A stretch of DNA of 64,000 nt from Lachnospiraceae bacterium UBA4631 (GCA_002406015.1 DHMX01000015.1:98733-162732); one strand, 5' to 3'; positions 18,201-27,247 are shown, numbered from the stretch's first letter. Numbers and translations are program-made. Notes: a model not told the origin generated them from the sequence alone.

Positions 18201-19736
18201 ATGAAGAACCAAAAAAGGAAAGATAATAAAAAAAGAAATATCGGACTGTCGATACTCCTGACAGTGCTTTGCTTAAGTGCCATCGGAACGCTTGCTTATG
18301 TATATAACAGCAAGGGGGAGGCTCCCGGTGAAACGGTGCAGACAGCAGATAACAGTAATTCCGATGCGGATACAAAGGATGCTGCATTAACAGCAGGAAA
18401 TACAAATCAGCCCCAGCATAATATAGATAATCGGACCGGAATGGCGGGAGAAGCGTTAAAGGATTTGGAGGACTATTCGGAGGCACCGGCAGACAACGGA
18501 CAGCCTTATTACGTCAAGGTAAACCGCCAGCAGAATGTAGTTACGGTCTATGCACTGGATTCGGACGGCTATTATACCAAGCCGGTAAAGGCAATGGTAT
18601 GTTCTGTAGGAAAGGATGACGGAACCCCGACCGGAACCTATGAAACGAGTGACAAGCATACGTGGTGCTCCTTGGTAGGTGGGGTATACGGTCAATATGC
18701 ATACCGGATTGACGGACAGATTATGTTTCATTCTGTTCCGTATTTTTCCATGAATAAAGGAGATTTGGAAACCGAAGAATATAATAAGCTGGGAGAAGCG
18801 GCATCCTTAGGCTGTATCCGGTTAGCGGTAGCAGATGCAAAATGGATATACGATAACTGTCCATCCGGAACTCTGGTAACTATCTATGACAGCCCATATG
18901 AGGGACCGCTGGGAAAGCCTGTGGCAGAGATATTAGATACAGAGGATATACGTTCCAAATGGGACCCGACAGACCCGGATACAGAAAATCCATGGATAGA
19001 TGGCAGCCTGCGGATTCTGGGAGCCGGAGACCGTCAGCTTGAACGTGGCTGTACCTATCAACTGACCTGCGGCGTACTGGCACTGGATGGCGAAGGAAAT
19101 GATATTACAGACAGGCTGCAAACGGAAGGAACGGTAGATGCATCTACTGTTGGTGAATATACCGTTACATATCGGATTCGGGATGACGAGGGAAATCAGG
19201 AAAGCCGTACCGGAATACTGCGTGTTGTGGATACCATAGCACCGGAGCTTCAATTAAAGAAAAAGGTTCTGGAAATGAACCGGGCAGAAGCCTCGGAAGC
19301 CAATTGTATAAAGAATATTAAGGCAGTAGTGACCGTTACGGATATGAATGATGAATTATCTTCCGATTGCCTTGATATTGATATTCACAGTCTGGAAGGG
19401 CAGAAGGCAGGCAGATTTCCGGTTTATATCACCGCAACCGATGCAGCCGGAAATGTTTCAAAGTCAGAAATGCTAACGGTAGAGCTGGACAGAATTTCTC
19501 CCGAAATTACAGAGCCGGAGCAAAAGGAATATCATGCAACATCAGAGCAGGATTTGAAGAAGCAGCTGGAAGCGGCATTTGTAATAACGGACAACTATAG
19601 CGGTGTCGATATGGTGCAATTTTCATGGGTCTGGAGTGCATCCACAGAGACATATTCCATTCTGGTTACGGCAAGAGACGGATATGGCAATGTAACCAGT
19701 CAATTTTACGATAATTACATATTTTCTTTTGAATAG
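18201..19736 (+). CDS. L,D-transpeptidase (YkuD) with C-terminal Ig-like domains
   Basis: A 511-residue protein with an N-terminal anchor at about residues 14-35 and a Ser/Thr/Asn-rich linker. The YkuD domain covers about residues 75-235. Its active-site motifs are visible: FHSVPYFSMN (His) and SLGCIRLAVADA (Cys). This enzyme class makes 3-3 cross-links in peptidoglycan, or trims or attaches stem peptides, outside the membrane. The C-terminal 270 residues carry two or three Ig-like (DUF5011-type) modules with VDTIAPELQL and TDAAGN patterns. An in-frame ATG at 18186 would add five residues; I prefer 18201, which follows GCAGGA. It sits between spoIID and a spoIIQ-like gene, which suggests a sporulation role (inference). 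Confidence 0.85.
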   Translation: MKNQKRKDNKKRNIGLSILLTVLCLSAIGTLAYVYNSKGEAPGETVQTADNSNSDADTKDAALTAGNTNQPQHNIDNRTGMAGEALKDLEDYSEAPADNGQPYYVKVNRQQNVVTVYALDSDGYYTKPVKAMVCSVGKDDGTPTGTYETSDKHTWCSLVGGVYGQYAYRIDGQIMFHSVPYFSMNKGDLETEEYNKLGEAASLGCIRLAVADAKWIYDNCPSGTLVTIYDSPYEGPLGKPVAEILDTEDIRSKWDPTDPDTENPWIDGSLRILGAGDRQLERGCTYQLTCGVLALDGEGNDITDRLQTEGTVDASTVGEYTVTYRIRDDEGNQESRTGILRVVDTIAPELQLKKKVLEMNRAEASEANCIKNIKAVVTVTDMNDELSSDCLDIDIHSLEGQKAGRFPVYITATDAAGNVSKSEMLTVELDRISPEITEPEQKEYHATSEQDLKKQLEAAFVITDNYSGVDMVQFSWVWSASTETYSILVTARDGYGNVTSQFYDNYIFSFE

Positions 19737-19738
19737 GT

Positions 19739-19767
19739 GAATAATTTCATTCCCTCTGGCAACACTA
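19739..19767 (+). promoter_or_regulatory. Possible forespore (sigma-F-type) promoter of spoIIQ-like gene
   Basis: GGCAACACTA at 19758-19767 fits the sigma-F -10 pattern GGnnAnAnTW. GAATA at 19739-19743 is a near match to the -35, with a 14-bp spacer. It leaves a leader of only about 12 bases, so this is tentative. Confidence 0.3.
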
Positions 19768-19785
19768 GTAGCAGAGGTGATGAAA

Positions 19786-20586
19786 ATGAAAAAATCCGTA
19801 GCAGAATTTATGAAAGCAAATGGATTCTACTTATCCTTCGGAGTTGGTGTCATTGCCCTTGTGGCAGCACTGGCTGTATACAACGTGAATACCAATCGAA
19901 AGAATCAGCAGCAGAATCAGGAAATTAACCTGAATGACCCGGCGGTGGGAGAAATTGCTGAAGCAGATGTGACAGAAGAGGTTCAGGAAACGATTCTGGA
20001 TGGTGACATGGATGTACCTATGGATATGTGGAACACAGAAGAGACAACCGAAGCGGAAGAGGTAGCCGCCTCCGGTGAGGCAGCACAGGAAGCGGCATCG
20101 GAAGAGGATGCTACAGCCGTTATCTCTAATCAGGCAGTATCATTTCAGCCGTTAGAGGGCTTAAGCTTTGGAGGCATGGAAGATGTCAGTATGCCGGTAC
20201 TGGGCAATACCATTCTTCCATACAGTATGGATACGACCGTCTATTTTCAGACATTAGGCACATACCGCTGCAATCCGGGCATGTTATTACAGGCACCCGA
20301 AGGAACAGAGGTGGCATCGATCTGGCATGGACAGGTGACAGACATACAGGAGACAAAGGAATACGGACAAACCGTTACCGTTAACTTGGGAAGCGGATAC
20401 GTTGTAACCTACGGACAATTACAGAATGTACGTGTGGAAGTCGGCGATGAAGTGTGGAAGGATACAATTATAGGAGAAGTGAGTGCTCCAACCGCTTATT
20501 ATGAGAAAGAAGGAGAGCATTTGTATCTGGCAATGACAAAGGACGGTACACCAATGAATCCGATGGAAGTATTACAAGTCGAGTAA
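19786..20586 (+). CDS. SpoIIQ-like protein with degenerate LytM (M23) domain
   Basis: A 266-residue protein. The N-terminal membrane anchor (FYLSFGVGVIALVAALAVY) is followed by an acidic, low-complexity spacer (about residues 50-115) and a LytM/M23 fold in the last 130 residues. In SpoIIQ this domain meets SpoIIIAH across the intermembrane space to form the feeding channel. The metallopeptidase ligands are missing. The usual HxxxD is replaced by a CNPGMLL stretch before QAPEGTEV, and the final HxH reads HLY, so it is probably a binding module rather than an enzyme. The ATG at 19786 follows AGAGGTG. Position after spoIID supports the SpoIIQ call. It ends at a terminator. Confidence 0.72.
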   Translation: MKKSVAEFMKANGFYLSFGVGVIALVAALAVYNVNTNRKNQQQNQEINLNDPAVGEIAEADVTEEVQETILDGDMDVPMDMWNTEETTEAEEVAASGEAAQEAASEEDATAVISNQAVSFQPLEGLSFGGMEDVSMPVLGNTILPYSMDTTVYFQTLGTYRCNPGMLLQAPEGTEVASIWHGQVTDIQETKEYGQTVTVNLGSGYVVTYGQLQNVRVEVGDEVWKDTIIGEVSAPTAYYEKEGEHLYLAMTKDGTPMNPMEVLQVE

Positions 20587-20593
20587 ATAAAGC

Positions 20594-20630
20594 AACACCC
20601 TCATAGAATTTTAACTATGAGGGTGTTTTT
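20594..20630. terminator. Intrinsic terminator after spoIIQ-like gene
   Basis: A perfect 13-bp stem (AACACCCTCATAG / CTATGAGGGTGTT) with an 8-base loop and T-run on the plus strand. Its 3' arm overlaps the last codons of the convergent perR-like gene. Confidence 0.88.
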
Positions 20631-21010
20631 CTGCATCGCGGACAAGTACCGTAATAGATAAGCGAATAGCTGTGCGGAATACCTTCAAAATCCGGGGAAA
20701 TACACTCCATTGGATTACAAGGCAGAGGTGCCGTTATATCATCCACCCGCCCGCAGATTTCACATAGAAAATGCGGATGAGGGGTTGTGTTGGCATCAAA
20801 ATGGTCTACCTTCCCGTCACAGGAAATTCTTAAAATCGTGCCATAATCAGCTAACAGGGCAAGATTCCGATAAACGGTTCCCAGACTGATATTCGGCATG
20901 GATTCTCTAAGTGCTGTATAGACTGCTTCCGCAGTAGGATGGTCGGTACGTGTACGCAGATAAGCAAGAATTGCATCTCTCTGGCGGCTGCGTTTTATAG
21001 TTGGCTGCAT
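20615..21010 (-). CDS. perR: Fur-family repressor, PerR-like
   Basis: A 131-residue metal-dependent repressor. A winged helix (SRQRDAILAYLRT to SLGTVYRNLALLADYG, about residues 8-58) is followed by a dimerisation domain. The regulatory metal site has the PerR pattern: HFDANTTPHPHF, then an Asp in the following VDDI where Fur proteins usually have Glu. Two CxxC pairs (CEIC and CPRC) form the structural zinc site. PerR senses peroxide through iron-catalysed oxidation of a metal-ligand histidine and represses oxidative-stress genes. I saw no clear PerR box next to it. A consensus promoter lies upstream. The gene converges with the spoIIQ-like gene. Confidence 0.83.
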   Translation of the reverse strand: MQPTIKRSRQRDAILAYLRTRTDHPTAEAVYTALRESMPNISLGTVYRNLALLADYGTILRISCDGKVDHFDANTTPHPHFLCEICGRVDDITAPLPCNPMECISPDFEGIPHSYSLIYYGTCPRCRKTPS

Positions 21011-21083
21011 AGGGTTCCTTTCTAAATCAATAAATTAAGATTCTGAAATCAGTAGTTATTCCTATAATTTAATGCACATTCCT

Positions 21084-21112
21084 ATCATAAAGAAGTTTTC
21101 CTCCATTGTCAA
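21084..21112 (-). promoter_or_regulatory. Promoter for perR-like gene
   Basis: On the minus strand TTGACA (complement of 21107-21112), a 17-bp spacer and TATGAT (complement of 21084-21089), about 75 bp before the start codon. Confidence 0.75.
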
Positions 21113-21142
21113 GAAAAGCCTGCAATCTTCCATAGGAATTAA

Positions 21143-21172
21143 TTGACAAAACCGGTAAAAACTTGCTACTAT
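21143..21172 (+). promoter_or_regulatory. Promoter for EAL-domain gene
   Basis: TTGACA at 21143-21148 and TACTAT at 21167-21172 with an 18-bp spacer, about 30 bp before the ATG at 21203. Confidence 0.5.
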
Positions 21173-21202
21173 GAAACTACCAAAGAAGGGCTGAGAGGGA
21201 CT

Positions 21203-22861
21203 ATGGATAATCACGAATTTATGGAAGAAATGTACTTAGCTGCCGTAAGACAGTTAAGGACGATTGTATTTGAAATTAATTACATAACAGGTCAGAGCTA
21301 TGCATCGCCGCTGTTCGAGGAATATTTTGGTGTTAAGACCATTCACAACGAGGACTTCACAAAGGATGAAGCAACAGCGGACATTGTGTATAAAGAAGAC
21401 ATACAGTTGTATCAGACCTTATTTTCCGAGAAGCGGGGAGAACGAACCGTAATCTGTCGGTTTGTTACCAAGAAAGGGGATATTAACTGGTACCGTGTGG
21501 TTTTGCAGTATAACCTTCTGGAAACGGGTGAAGTTGAAAAGGTTATCGGGACCATGAAGGATGTAAGTGATGAGATTCGTTCCTCGGCTGCACTGCAATA
21601 CCATCGTGATTATGATACGCTGACCGGAGCACCGAATATACAACGCTTTACGGAAGAGGTAAGCCGTCTTTTGATATGGGATAACGGACATAATCATGCA
21701 ATGATTGTGTTTGATATTGAGCGGTTCAAGGTCATCAATGACTTATATGGTATGCGAACCGGAGATTTGGTATTGATGCACATAGCTGATTGCTTAAAGG
21801 AGACAGTAAAACCGCCGGATACCTATTGCCGTATGCATAGTGATGTATTTTGCATCTGTATGACGTATGAAACAAAGGGAAACATCATAAGATTTATTGA
21901 GAAGTTCAAGAAGCGTCTGGAGGATAACGAATTTGAATGTGAGATAAAGACCTCATATGGAGTGTATCTTCCGGATAACAGTGACTTGTTAGAGGTCAAT
22001 CTGATGTGCGACAGGGCTGCCTTGGCAAAACGCAGAATCAAAGACAATGCCATGCAATTTTGTGCATTTTATGATGAAGAATATCGAAACGAGATTGTAA
22101 AGAACAGTCAGATAGAGGCTGAGATGGAACACGCACTGGCAGAGCATCAGTTTGTGATGTATCTTCAACCGAAGTTCAATCTTGAAAACGGAGAAATCGT
22201 TGGAGCAGAGGTCTTAGCCCGCTGGAAGCACCCGACAAAGGGAATGATTCAGCCGGATGATTTCATTCCGCTATTTGAAAGAAACGGCTTTATTATAAAG
22301 CTGGATGAATATATGTGGGAAGAAGCCTGTAAGGCAATTCAGGGCTGGCGGCAGGAAGGCAGAAGACAGTTCCCGGTATCGGTGAATGTATCGAGGTATC
22401 ATATCTTTAACCGGAATATAGAACAGATTCTGGAACGCCTGCTAAAGAAGTATGACTTAACACCGGGAGCATTATCCCTTGAAATTACAGAAACCATGTT
22501 CTTTGATAATGCAGACGATTTGTATTATTTATTAAAGCGGTTGCAGGAAATGGGCTTCCGATTAGAGGTGGATGATTTCGGTTCCGGATATTCCTCTCTG
22601 AATATGCTGCGGAATGTTCCGGTTGATGTAATTAAGATTGATAAGGGATTTCTGGATGATACCTTAAATTCAGAAAAGGGAAAAGTGGTAATCCGCCATA
22701 CAATTGCCATGGCAAAGGAGTTACAGCTTCAAATCATTGCAGAAGGGGTAGAAACCACCGAGCATGTGAATTTCCTGCGTGGGTCACACTGCGATGTTGC
22801 ACAGGGGTACTATTTTGCAAAGCCGATGCCGCTGGAAGAGTTTAATAAGCTGAAGTTCTAA
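21203..22861 (+). CDS. c-di-GMP phosphodiesterase: PAS-like, degenerate GGDEF, EAL
   Basis: A 552-residue cytoplasmic protein with no membrane segment. A PAS-like sensor (about residues 25-125) comes first. A GGDEF-fold domain follows whose signature is HSDVF (residues 212-216), so cyclase activity is unlikely. The EAL domain begins near residue 300. The EAL motif reads EVLAR (Glu336), and the catalytic set looks intact: VNVSRY, EITETMFF, EVDDFGSGYSS, IKIDKGF, AEGVETTEH and DVAQGYYFAKP. It should hydrolyse c-di-GMP to pGpG, with the GGDEF remnant perhaps binding GTP as regulator, as in known proteins of this layout. The start at 21203 follows GAGAGGGA; the open frame extends upstream to a TTG inside the promoter. 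Confidence 0.87.
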   Translation: MDNHEFMEEMYLAAVRQLRTIVFEINYITGQSYASPLFEEYFGVKTIHNEDFTKDEATADIVYKEDIQLYQTLFSEKRGERTVICRFVTKKGDINWYRVVLQYNLLETGEVEKVIGTMKDVSDEIRSSAALQYHRDYDTLTGAPNIQRFTEEVSRLLIWDNGHNHAMIVFDIERFKVINDLYGMRTGDLVLMHIADCLKETVKPPDTYCRMHSDVFCICMTYETKGNIIRFIEKFKKRLEDNEFECEIKTSYGVYLPDNSDLLEVNLMCDRAALAKRRIKDNAMQFCAFYDEEYRNEIVKNSQIEAEMEHALAEHQFVMYLQPKFNLENGEIVGAEVLARWKHPTKGMIQPDDFIPLFERNGFIIKLDEYMWEEACKAIQGWRQEGRRQFPVSVNVSRYHIFNRNIEQILERLLKKYDLTPGALSLEITETMFFDNADDLYYLLKRLQEMGFRLEVDDFGSGYSSLNMLRNVPVDVIKIDKGFLDDTLNSEKGKVVIRHTIAMAKELQLQIIAEGVETTEHVNFLRGSHCDVAQGYYFAKPMPLEEFNKLKF

Positions 22862-22878
22862 AGAAACATATATTATAG

Positions 22879-22907
22879 TTGACATCAATATATAGCTGTT
22901 GTATAGT
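22879..22907 (+). promoter_or_regulatory. Promoter for acpP
   Basis: Consensus TTGACA (22879-22884), 17-bp spacer, TATAGT (22902-22907). Transcription would begin near 22914, upstream of the 11-bp repeats. A second copy of the -10 context (TTGTATAGTA) occurs at 23039-23048. Confidence 0.72.
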
Positions 22908-22928
22908 ACATGTGTGTTGCTTACCGGA

Positions 22929-23025
22929 AGCGGATTGGACGCTTGATGGATGCTTGATGGATGCTTGATGGACGCTTGATGGACGCTTGATGGACGTTTG
23001 GTGGACATAGTGGACGCTGGTTGGA
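22929..23025 (+). repeat. 11-bp tandem repeat in acpP leader
   Basis: Five near-identical copies of (C/T)GCTTGATGGA occupy 22940-22994. They are flanked by decayed units at 22929-22939, 22995-23005, 23006-23014 (9 bp) and 23015-23025. The 11-bp period is not a multiple of three and the array carries no reading frame with a start. It lies between the acpP promoter and acpP, so it would be transcribed as 5' untranslated RNA. Confidence 0.9.
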
Positions 23026-23067
23026 AGCGACTGACAGATTGTATAGTATAAAGGAGATAGAATTGTT

Positions 23068-23301
23068 ATGTTTGAAAAGATGAGAGATATTATTTCTGTG
23101 CAGTTGAGAATAGACAAGAATCTTATAGAATTAGATACCTCCTTCAAAGATGACTTAGATGCAGATTCGTTGGATTTGTTTGAACTGGTTATGGCAATTG
23201 AAGATGCATTCAACGTAGAGATTCCTGCGGATGATGTATCCGATTTGAATACGGTAGAAGACGTTATGGATTACTTAAAGGCACAGGGGATTGAAGCATA
23301 A
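23068..23301 (+). CDS. acpP: Acyl carrier protein
   Basis: A 77-residue acidic ACP. The phosphopantetheine attachment site is Ser34 in DADSLDLFELVMAIEDAF, and helix III reads EIPADDVSDLNTVEDVMDYL. Length and motif are those of type II fatty-acid-synthesis ACPs. It carries growing acyl chains in the cytoplasm. No fab genes are next to it, so it could also serve a specialised pathway. It has its own promoter, a long leader with an 11-bp tandem repeat, an AAAGGAGATAG ribosome site and a terminator after it, so it is a monocistronic unit. Confidence 0.93.
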   Translation: MFEKMRDIISVQLRIDKNLIELDTSFKDDLDADSLDLFELVMAIEDAFNVEIPADDVSDLNTVEDVMDYLKAQGIEA

Positions 23302-23395
23302 GGCTTTATAATTCTTGATTCTTATATCTTAATATCTTAAGTTCTGAGTTCATAGATAAAAAATGGGTGTTATCCCTTACTCTTGACAAAGAGCT

Positions 23396-23431
23396 AAAAA
23401 AGAAAGGCACATTTATGTGCCTTTCTTTTTT
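23396..23431. terminator. Bidirectional intrinsic terminator
   Basis: A perfect 16-bp stem (AAAAAAGAAAGGCACA / TGTGCCTTTCTTTTTT) with a four-base loop, between the convergent acpP and cellobiose phosphorylase genes. A-run and T-run flanks suit both directions. Confidence 0.92.
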
Positions 23432-23464
23432 CTTCCTTTTTTGGCTTGAAACCATTTACGGTTC

Positions 23465-25918
23465 TTAGCCTAAAACTACCTCAACGGTATGCTCCTTGCC
23501 GTCAGAGAAGACTGGCAATACATTACCTTCGATAGCAGCTCCGTCAACCGTTACACTCTTAACACCCTTTGATACATGAGAAGGATTGCTAACAGTAATA
23601 TGGTAGGTTGCATTTCGGAACTGACGAGTAGCCTTAAATCCATCCCAAGCAGAAGGGATAGAAGGGTCTACCTTCAAACCGTTATAATCAGGAATAATAC
23701 CTAACATATATTGAGATACAGCTACAAAGTTCCATGCAGCAGTACCGGTCAGCCAGCTGTTCTTAGCCTCGCCGAATCTTCCGGCATCCTTACCGGCAAT
23801 CATCTGAGCGTATACATAAGGCTCTGTTCTGTGTAAATCGGAAATATCCTCCAGATAAGCAGGTGCAATCTTTGAGTAATACTCAAATGCCTTATCACCA
23901 TGTCCGACATAAGCTTCTGCACAGATAATCCATGCATTGTTATGGCAGAAGATACCTGCATTTTCCTTATAACCTGCAGGGTAGGTGGAGATTTCACCAT
24001 ACTCAATATAGTACTTTGTAAATGCAGGATTATTTAATACAAGACCATACTTGCAATTCAAATACTTATCAATGCTTTCCAGGGTCTTAATATCATAACC
24101 CTTGTCCTTACCGATTTCAGACATAACTGCGAAGCCCTGTGGCTCAATAAAGATTTTACCTTCTTCACATTCCTTGGAACCAACCTTACGTCCGAAATCA
24201 TCATATGCACGCAGGAACCATTCTCCGTCATAACCATACTCGCAAATGGTATCCTTCATCTTATCAATCTCAGCCTGTGCAGCAGCAGCCTTGTCATCCA
24301 GTCCCTTATACTTGCAAAGAGCAACATATTCAGGTCCGGCATAAGTAAATAAGGTAGCTACAAACAGAGACTCTGCAACCTTTGAATACTTATCATCACC
24401 ATACTTTGGAGAAGTCCATGTCTGGAAGCTCTCACCCGGTGTATTTGAGAAGCAGGAAAGGTTCAGACAGTCATTCCAGTCTGCTCTCATGGAAAGTGGA
24501 AGACCATGAGGTCCTAAGTTATTCAGAACCCGATAGAAGGACTGCTGTAAATGGTGCATCATCGGCTGAGCTAAGGATTCATCATTCCGATAAGGAACCA
24601 TTTCATCCAGAATTGAGTAATCTCCGGTTTCTTTAATATAAGCAGCGGTTGATAAAATCATCCACAATGGGTCATCTGAGAAATCACCGCCGACAGCGTC
24701 ATTACCCTTCTTGGTTAATGGCTGGTACTGATGGAAGCAGCCGCCGTCTTCAAACTGGGTTGCAGCCAAATCAAGGATACGCTCTCTTGCACGATCCGGA
24801 ATCTGATGTACGAAGCCAAGCAAATCCTGATTGGAATCACGGAAGCCCATACCACGTCCGATACCGCTTTCAAAGTAAGAAGCAGAACGTGACATATTAA
24901 ATGTAACCATACACTGATACTGATTCCAGATGTTAACCATACGGTTCATCTTGTCATCCGGAGTCTCAACGGTATATTTAGAAAGTAAATCAGACCAGCT
25001 CTTCTTTAATTCAGCAAGAGCAGCATCTACCTTTTCTGCGGTGTTGAACTGTTCAATCATAGCATATGCTCTGGACTTATTCATAGAACCGTCTGCATTG
25101 AACTTCTCTTCCTGCGGATTCTCTACATAACCAAGAACGAATATCAAATCCTTAGATTCGCCCGGAGCCAAAGTAATCTTTAAGCAGTGGGATGCAATCG
25201 GAGACCATCCGTCTGCCTTAGAGTTGGTAGCCTGTCCGGCAATAACTGCCTGCGGATTGCCAAAGCCGTTATATAAGCCCATAAAGCTTTCACGGTCACA
25301 GTCATAACCTTCAATCTCAGCATTTACAGTGTAGAATGCAAAATGGTCACGACGCTCTTTATATTCAGTCTTATGGAACAGGGTAGAACCTTCAACCTCA
25401 ACCTCACCGGTATTGAAGTTTCTCTGGAAGTTAGTAGAATCATCCTCTGCATTCCATAAGCACCACTCTAAGAATGAAAACAGCTTAAATTCCTTTGGTG
25501 TAGTACCTTCGTTCTTCAAAGTTACCTTTTGTACCTCGCCCTTATAATTATTCGGAACGAAGAACGTAACCTCTGCCTTTAAGCCGTTGCTCTTACCGCT
25601 GATAACGGTATAGCCCATACCATGACGGCACTCGTAGAACTCAAGGTCCTTCTTAACCGGTGACCAGCCCGGTGACCAGATATTATCATCATCATTAATA
25701 TAGAAATAACGTCCACCCATATCAACAGGAACATTGTTGTAACGGTAACGGGTGATTCGTCTCAAACGAGCATCCTTATAGAAGCTGTAACCGCCTGCCG
25801 TATTTGAAATTAATGAGAAAAAATCTTGGTTTCCTAAGTAGTTAATCCATGGATATGGGGTCTTAGGATTTGTAATCACGTACTCTTTGTTTTGGTCGTC
25901 AAAATAACCGAATTTCAT
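23465..25918 (-). CDS. cbp: Cellobiose phosphorylase (GH94)
   Basis: This enzyme splits cellobiose with phosphate into alpha-glucose-1-phosphate and glucose, saving ATP during cellulose-fragment use. The 817-residue protein opens with [16 protein letters not shown] and continues [18 protein letters not shown] and [16 protein letters not shown], very close to clostridial cellobiose phosphorylases. The catalytic acid is expected at the Asp of [11 protein letters not shown] (Asp480). The fit to cellobiose, rather than chitobiose or cellodextrin, phosphorylases rests on that N-terminal similarity. No signal peptide is present, so the sugar is imported first; no transporter gene is in view. The gene has its own promoter just after the epimerase-like gene and ends at a shared terminator. 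Confidence 0.93.
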   Translation of the reverse strand: MKFGYFDDQNKEYVITNPKTPYPWINYLGNQDFFSLISNTAGGYSFYKDARLRRITRYRYNNVPVDMGGRYFYINDDDNIWSPGWSPVKKDLEFYECRHGMGYTVISGKSNGLKAEVTFFVPNNYKGEVQKVTLKNEGTTPKEFKLFSFLEWCLWNAEDDSTNFQRNFNTGEVEVEGSTLFHKTEYKERRDHFAFYTVNAEIEGYDCDRESFMGLYNGFGNPQAVIAGQATNSKADGWSPIASHCLKITLAPGESKDLIFVLGYVENPQEEKFNADGSMNKSRAYAMIEQFNTAEKVDAALAELKKSWSDLLSKYTVETPDDKMNRMVNIWNQYQCMVTFNMSRSASYFESGIGRGMGFRDSNQDLLGFVHQIPDRARERILDLAATQFEDGGCFHQYQPLTKKGNDAVGGDFSDDPLWMILSTAAYIKETGDYSILDEMVPYRNDESLAQPMMHHLQQSFYRVLNNLGPHGLPLSMRADWNDCLNLSCFSNTPGESFQTWTSPKYGDDKYSKVAESLFVATLFTYAGPEYVALCKYKGLDDKAAAAQAEIDKMKDTICEYGYDGEWFLRAYDDFGRKVGSKECEEGKIFIEPQGFAVMSEIGKDKGYDIKTLESIDKYLNCKYGLVLNNPAFTKYYIEYGEISTYPAGYKENAGIFCHNNAWIICAEAYVGHGDKAFEYYSKIAPAYLEDISDLHRTEPYVYAQMIAGKDAGRFGEAKNSWLTGTAAWNFVAVSQYMLGIIPDYNGLKVDPSIPSAWDGFKATRQFRNATYHITVSNPSHVSKGVKSVTVDGAAIEGNVLPVFSDGKEHTVEVVLG

Positions 25919-25973
25919 GTGTGTGTGTACCTCCCTAATATTCTAGCTGGACCCATAAGGTCTCATATAAACC

Positions 25974-26002
25974 ATTATATCGTATTCACATGATAAAAAC
26001 AA
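25974..26002 (-). promoter_or_regulatory. Promoter for cellobiose phosphorylase
   Basis: On the minus strand TTGTTT (complement of 25997-26002), a 17-bp spacer and TATAAT (complement of 25974-25979), about 55 bp before the start. The -35 begins only 7 bp after the stop codon of the upstream gene, so read-through from that gene is also possible. Confidence 0.68.
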
Positions 26003-26008
26003 GAAAAA

Positions 26009-27019
26009 TTAGTGCTTGGTATAAATGTGTTGTGTAACTGTTTTGCTCTCACCCGGAGCTAATTCCTGATAGCCGGTATCTTCCGGTGCCAGAGGAAGAT
26101 TCGGTGCATCAATCATCCATGTCATAGGTTCCGGACAGAAATAACCCTTCTCGCCCCAGTCATTCCAAATAACCCAGAACTTGTAGTCTTCAGATACCTC
26201 GTAACGGATTTCCTTTCCGGATTCCAAGTCAGAGGCAACTACGCCATAGATAGGAGTTCCGTCTATATCGCCGGTTTCTGCATAATAAACATCATTATTG
26301 ATAATCTGCTTAACCGGAACCATAGAGCCTGTTAAATATTGCTTGTCATGGTTGTCTAACGGCATAAAGATACCGGTAGGAAGACAACGGTCATTTAACT
26401 GCCATTTTTCACCAATCGGAACATAAAGACGCATATTCTCGCCCTTTCCTTCTGAAGTAAAAGGACCCATCATGGTTGTATGTGTGCAGACACCATAAGG
26501 CATCTGACGGTCTGAAAGATTTGTCATGGTAAAGGCATATGTAAATCCCTGTTCAGATAAGGTAAAGGTAAACTCTGCCTTGAATTTAATCGGTAAATAT
26601 TGAAAATAATCATCATTTTCATCATACAGATATTCTGTCTTGGCAATTGCCTGTTCTTCGGTTGCCATAACCTCTACAACCGAATGCTGCCGCTTGTGTA
26701 AAAATCCGTGAATGAAGTTGCCAAGAGCCGGCTCATTTACCGGAAGCTGATAACACGCATCCGAGGTTTTAAGCTTGCCGCCGTTTAAGCGGTTCGGCAG
26801 ATAAAGAGTAGGCAGACCGTACACCTCCGGAGACTGCTTGATTTCGTCAACTGTGACCGTATCACAGAAACGGAAAATCTCAATGTCATTTGCCTCATCC
26901 CGCAAGCGAATAACGTTACTTCCGATGCCCGGAGCGATGATAGCCAGATAGCCGCCCGCCTTTAGTTCAATACAAGGTTCTCCCTTATAATTTATTTCGT
27001 GTGCTGTTGTTAATTCCAT
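26009..27019 (-). CDS. Aldose 1-epimerase-like (mutarotase-fold) protein
   Basis: A 336-residue protein of the galactose-mutarotase fold. Typical segments are LKAGGYLAIIAPGIGSNVIRL near the N-terminus, FIHGFLHKRQH (candidate catalytic His), MPYGVCTHTTMM (second His region) and a C-terminal WMIDAPNLPLAPEDTG. The family interconverts alpha and beta anomers of free sugars or binds sugar phosphates. It lies immediately upstream of cellobiose phosphorylase on the same strand, so it may equilibrate the glucose or cellobiose anomers that enzyme uses (inference). The ATG at 27019 follows TTGGAGGTTCA; an in-frame codon at 27037 is upstream of that ribosome site. A TATAAT with an extended TGC lies at 27073-27078 on this strand. 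Confidence 0.78.
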   Translation of the reverse strand: MELTTAHEINYKGEPCIELKAGGYLAIIAPGIGSNVIRLRDEANDIEIFRFCDTVTVDEIKQSPEVYGLPTLYLPNRLNGGKLKTSDACYQLPVNEPALGNFIHGFLHKRQHSVVEVMATEEQAIAKTEYLYDENDDYFQYLPIKFKAEFTFTLSEQGFTYAFTMTNLSDRQMPYGVCTHTTMMGPFTSEGKGENMRLYVPIGEKWQLNDRCLPTGIFMPLDNHDKQYLTGSMVPVKQIINNDVYYAETGDIDGTPIYGVVASDLESGKEIRYEVSEDYKFWVIWNDWGEKGYFCPEPMTWMIDAPNLPLAPEDTGYQELAPGESKTVTQHIYTKH

Positions 27020-27247
27020 ATGTGAACCTCCAATCATTTACATTTACAGATGACTCCGATGAATATATTGAGATTATAGCATAAATAAAAGGGAAAATCG
27101 ACCAAAAAATCAGACATATTTTTCATAAATATGTAATAATTGGGGATAGTCAACAGAAAAAAAACATGATACAATGTATGAGCTTAGGGAAAGAATACAT
27201 ATTATAAAGAATAAAAAGCTTATGAAGGATGCAGAAAGGAATAGATT

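Noticed and set aside
21011..21083. PerR/Fur operator upstream of the perR-like gene
   Set aside because: CCTATAATTTAATGC has only partial resemblance to the inverted-repeat consensus, too weak to call.
22929..23025. Tandem repeats considered as a CRISPR array
   Set aside because: Units are 11 bp and directly adjacent with no spacers, and there are no cas genes.
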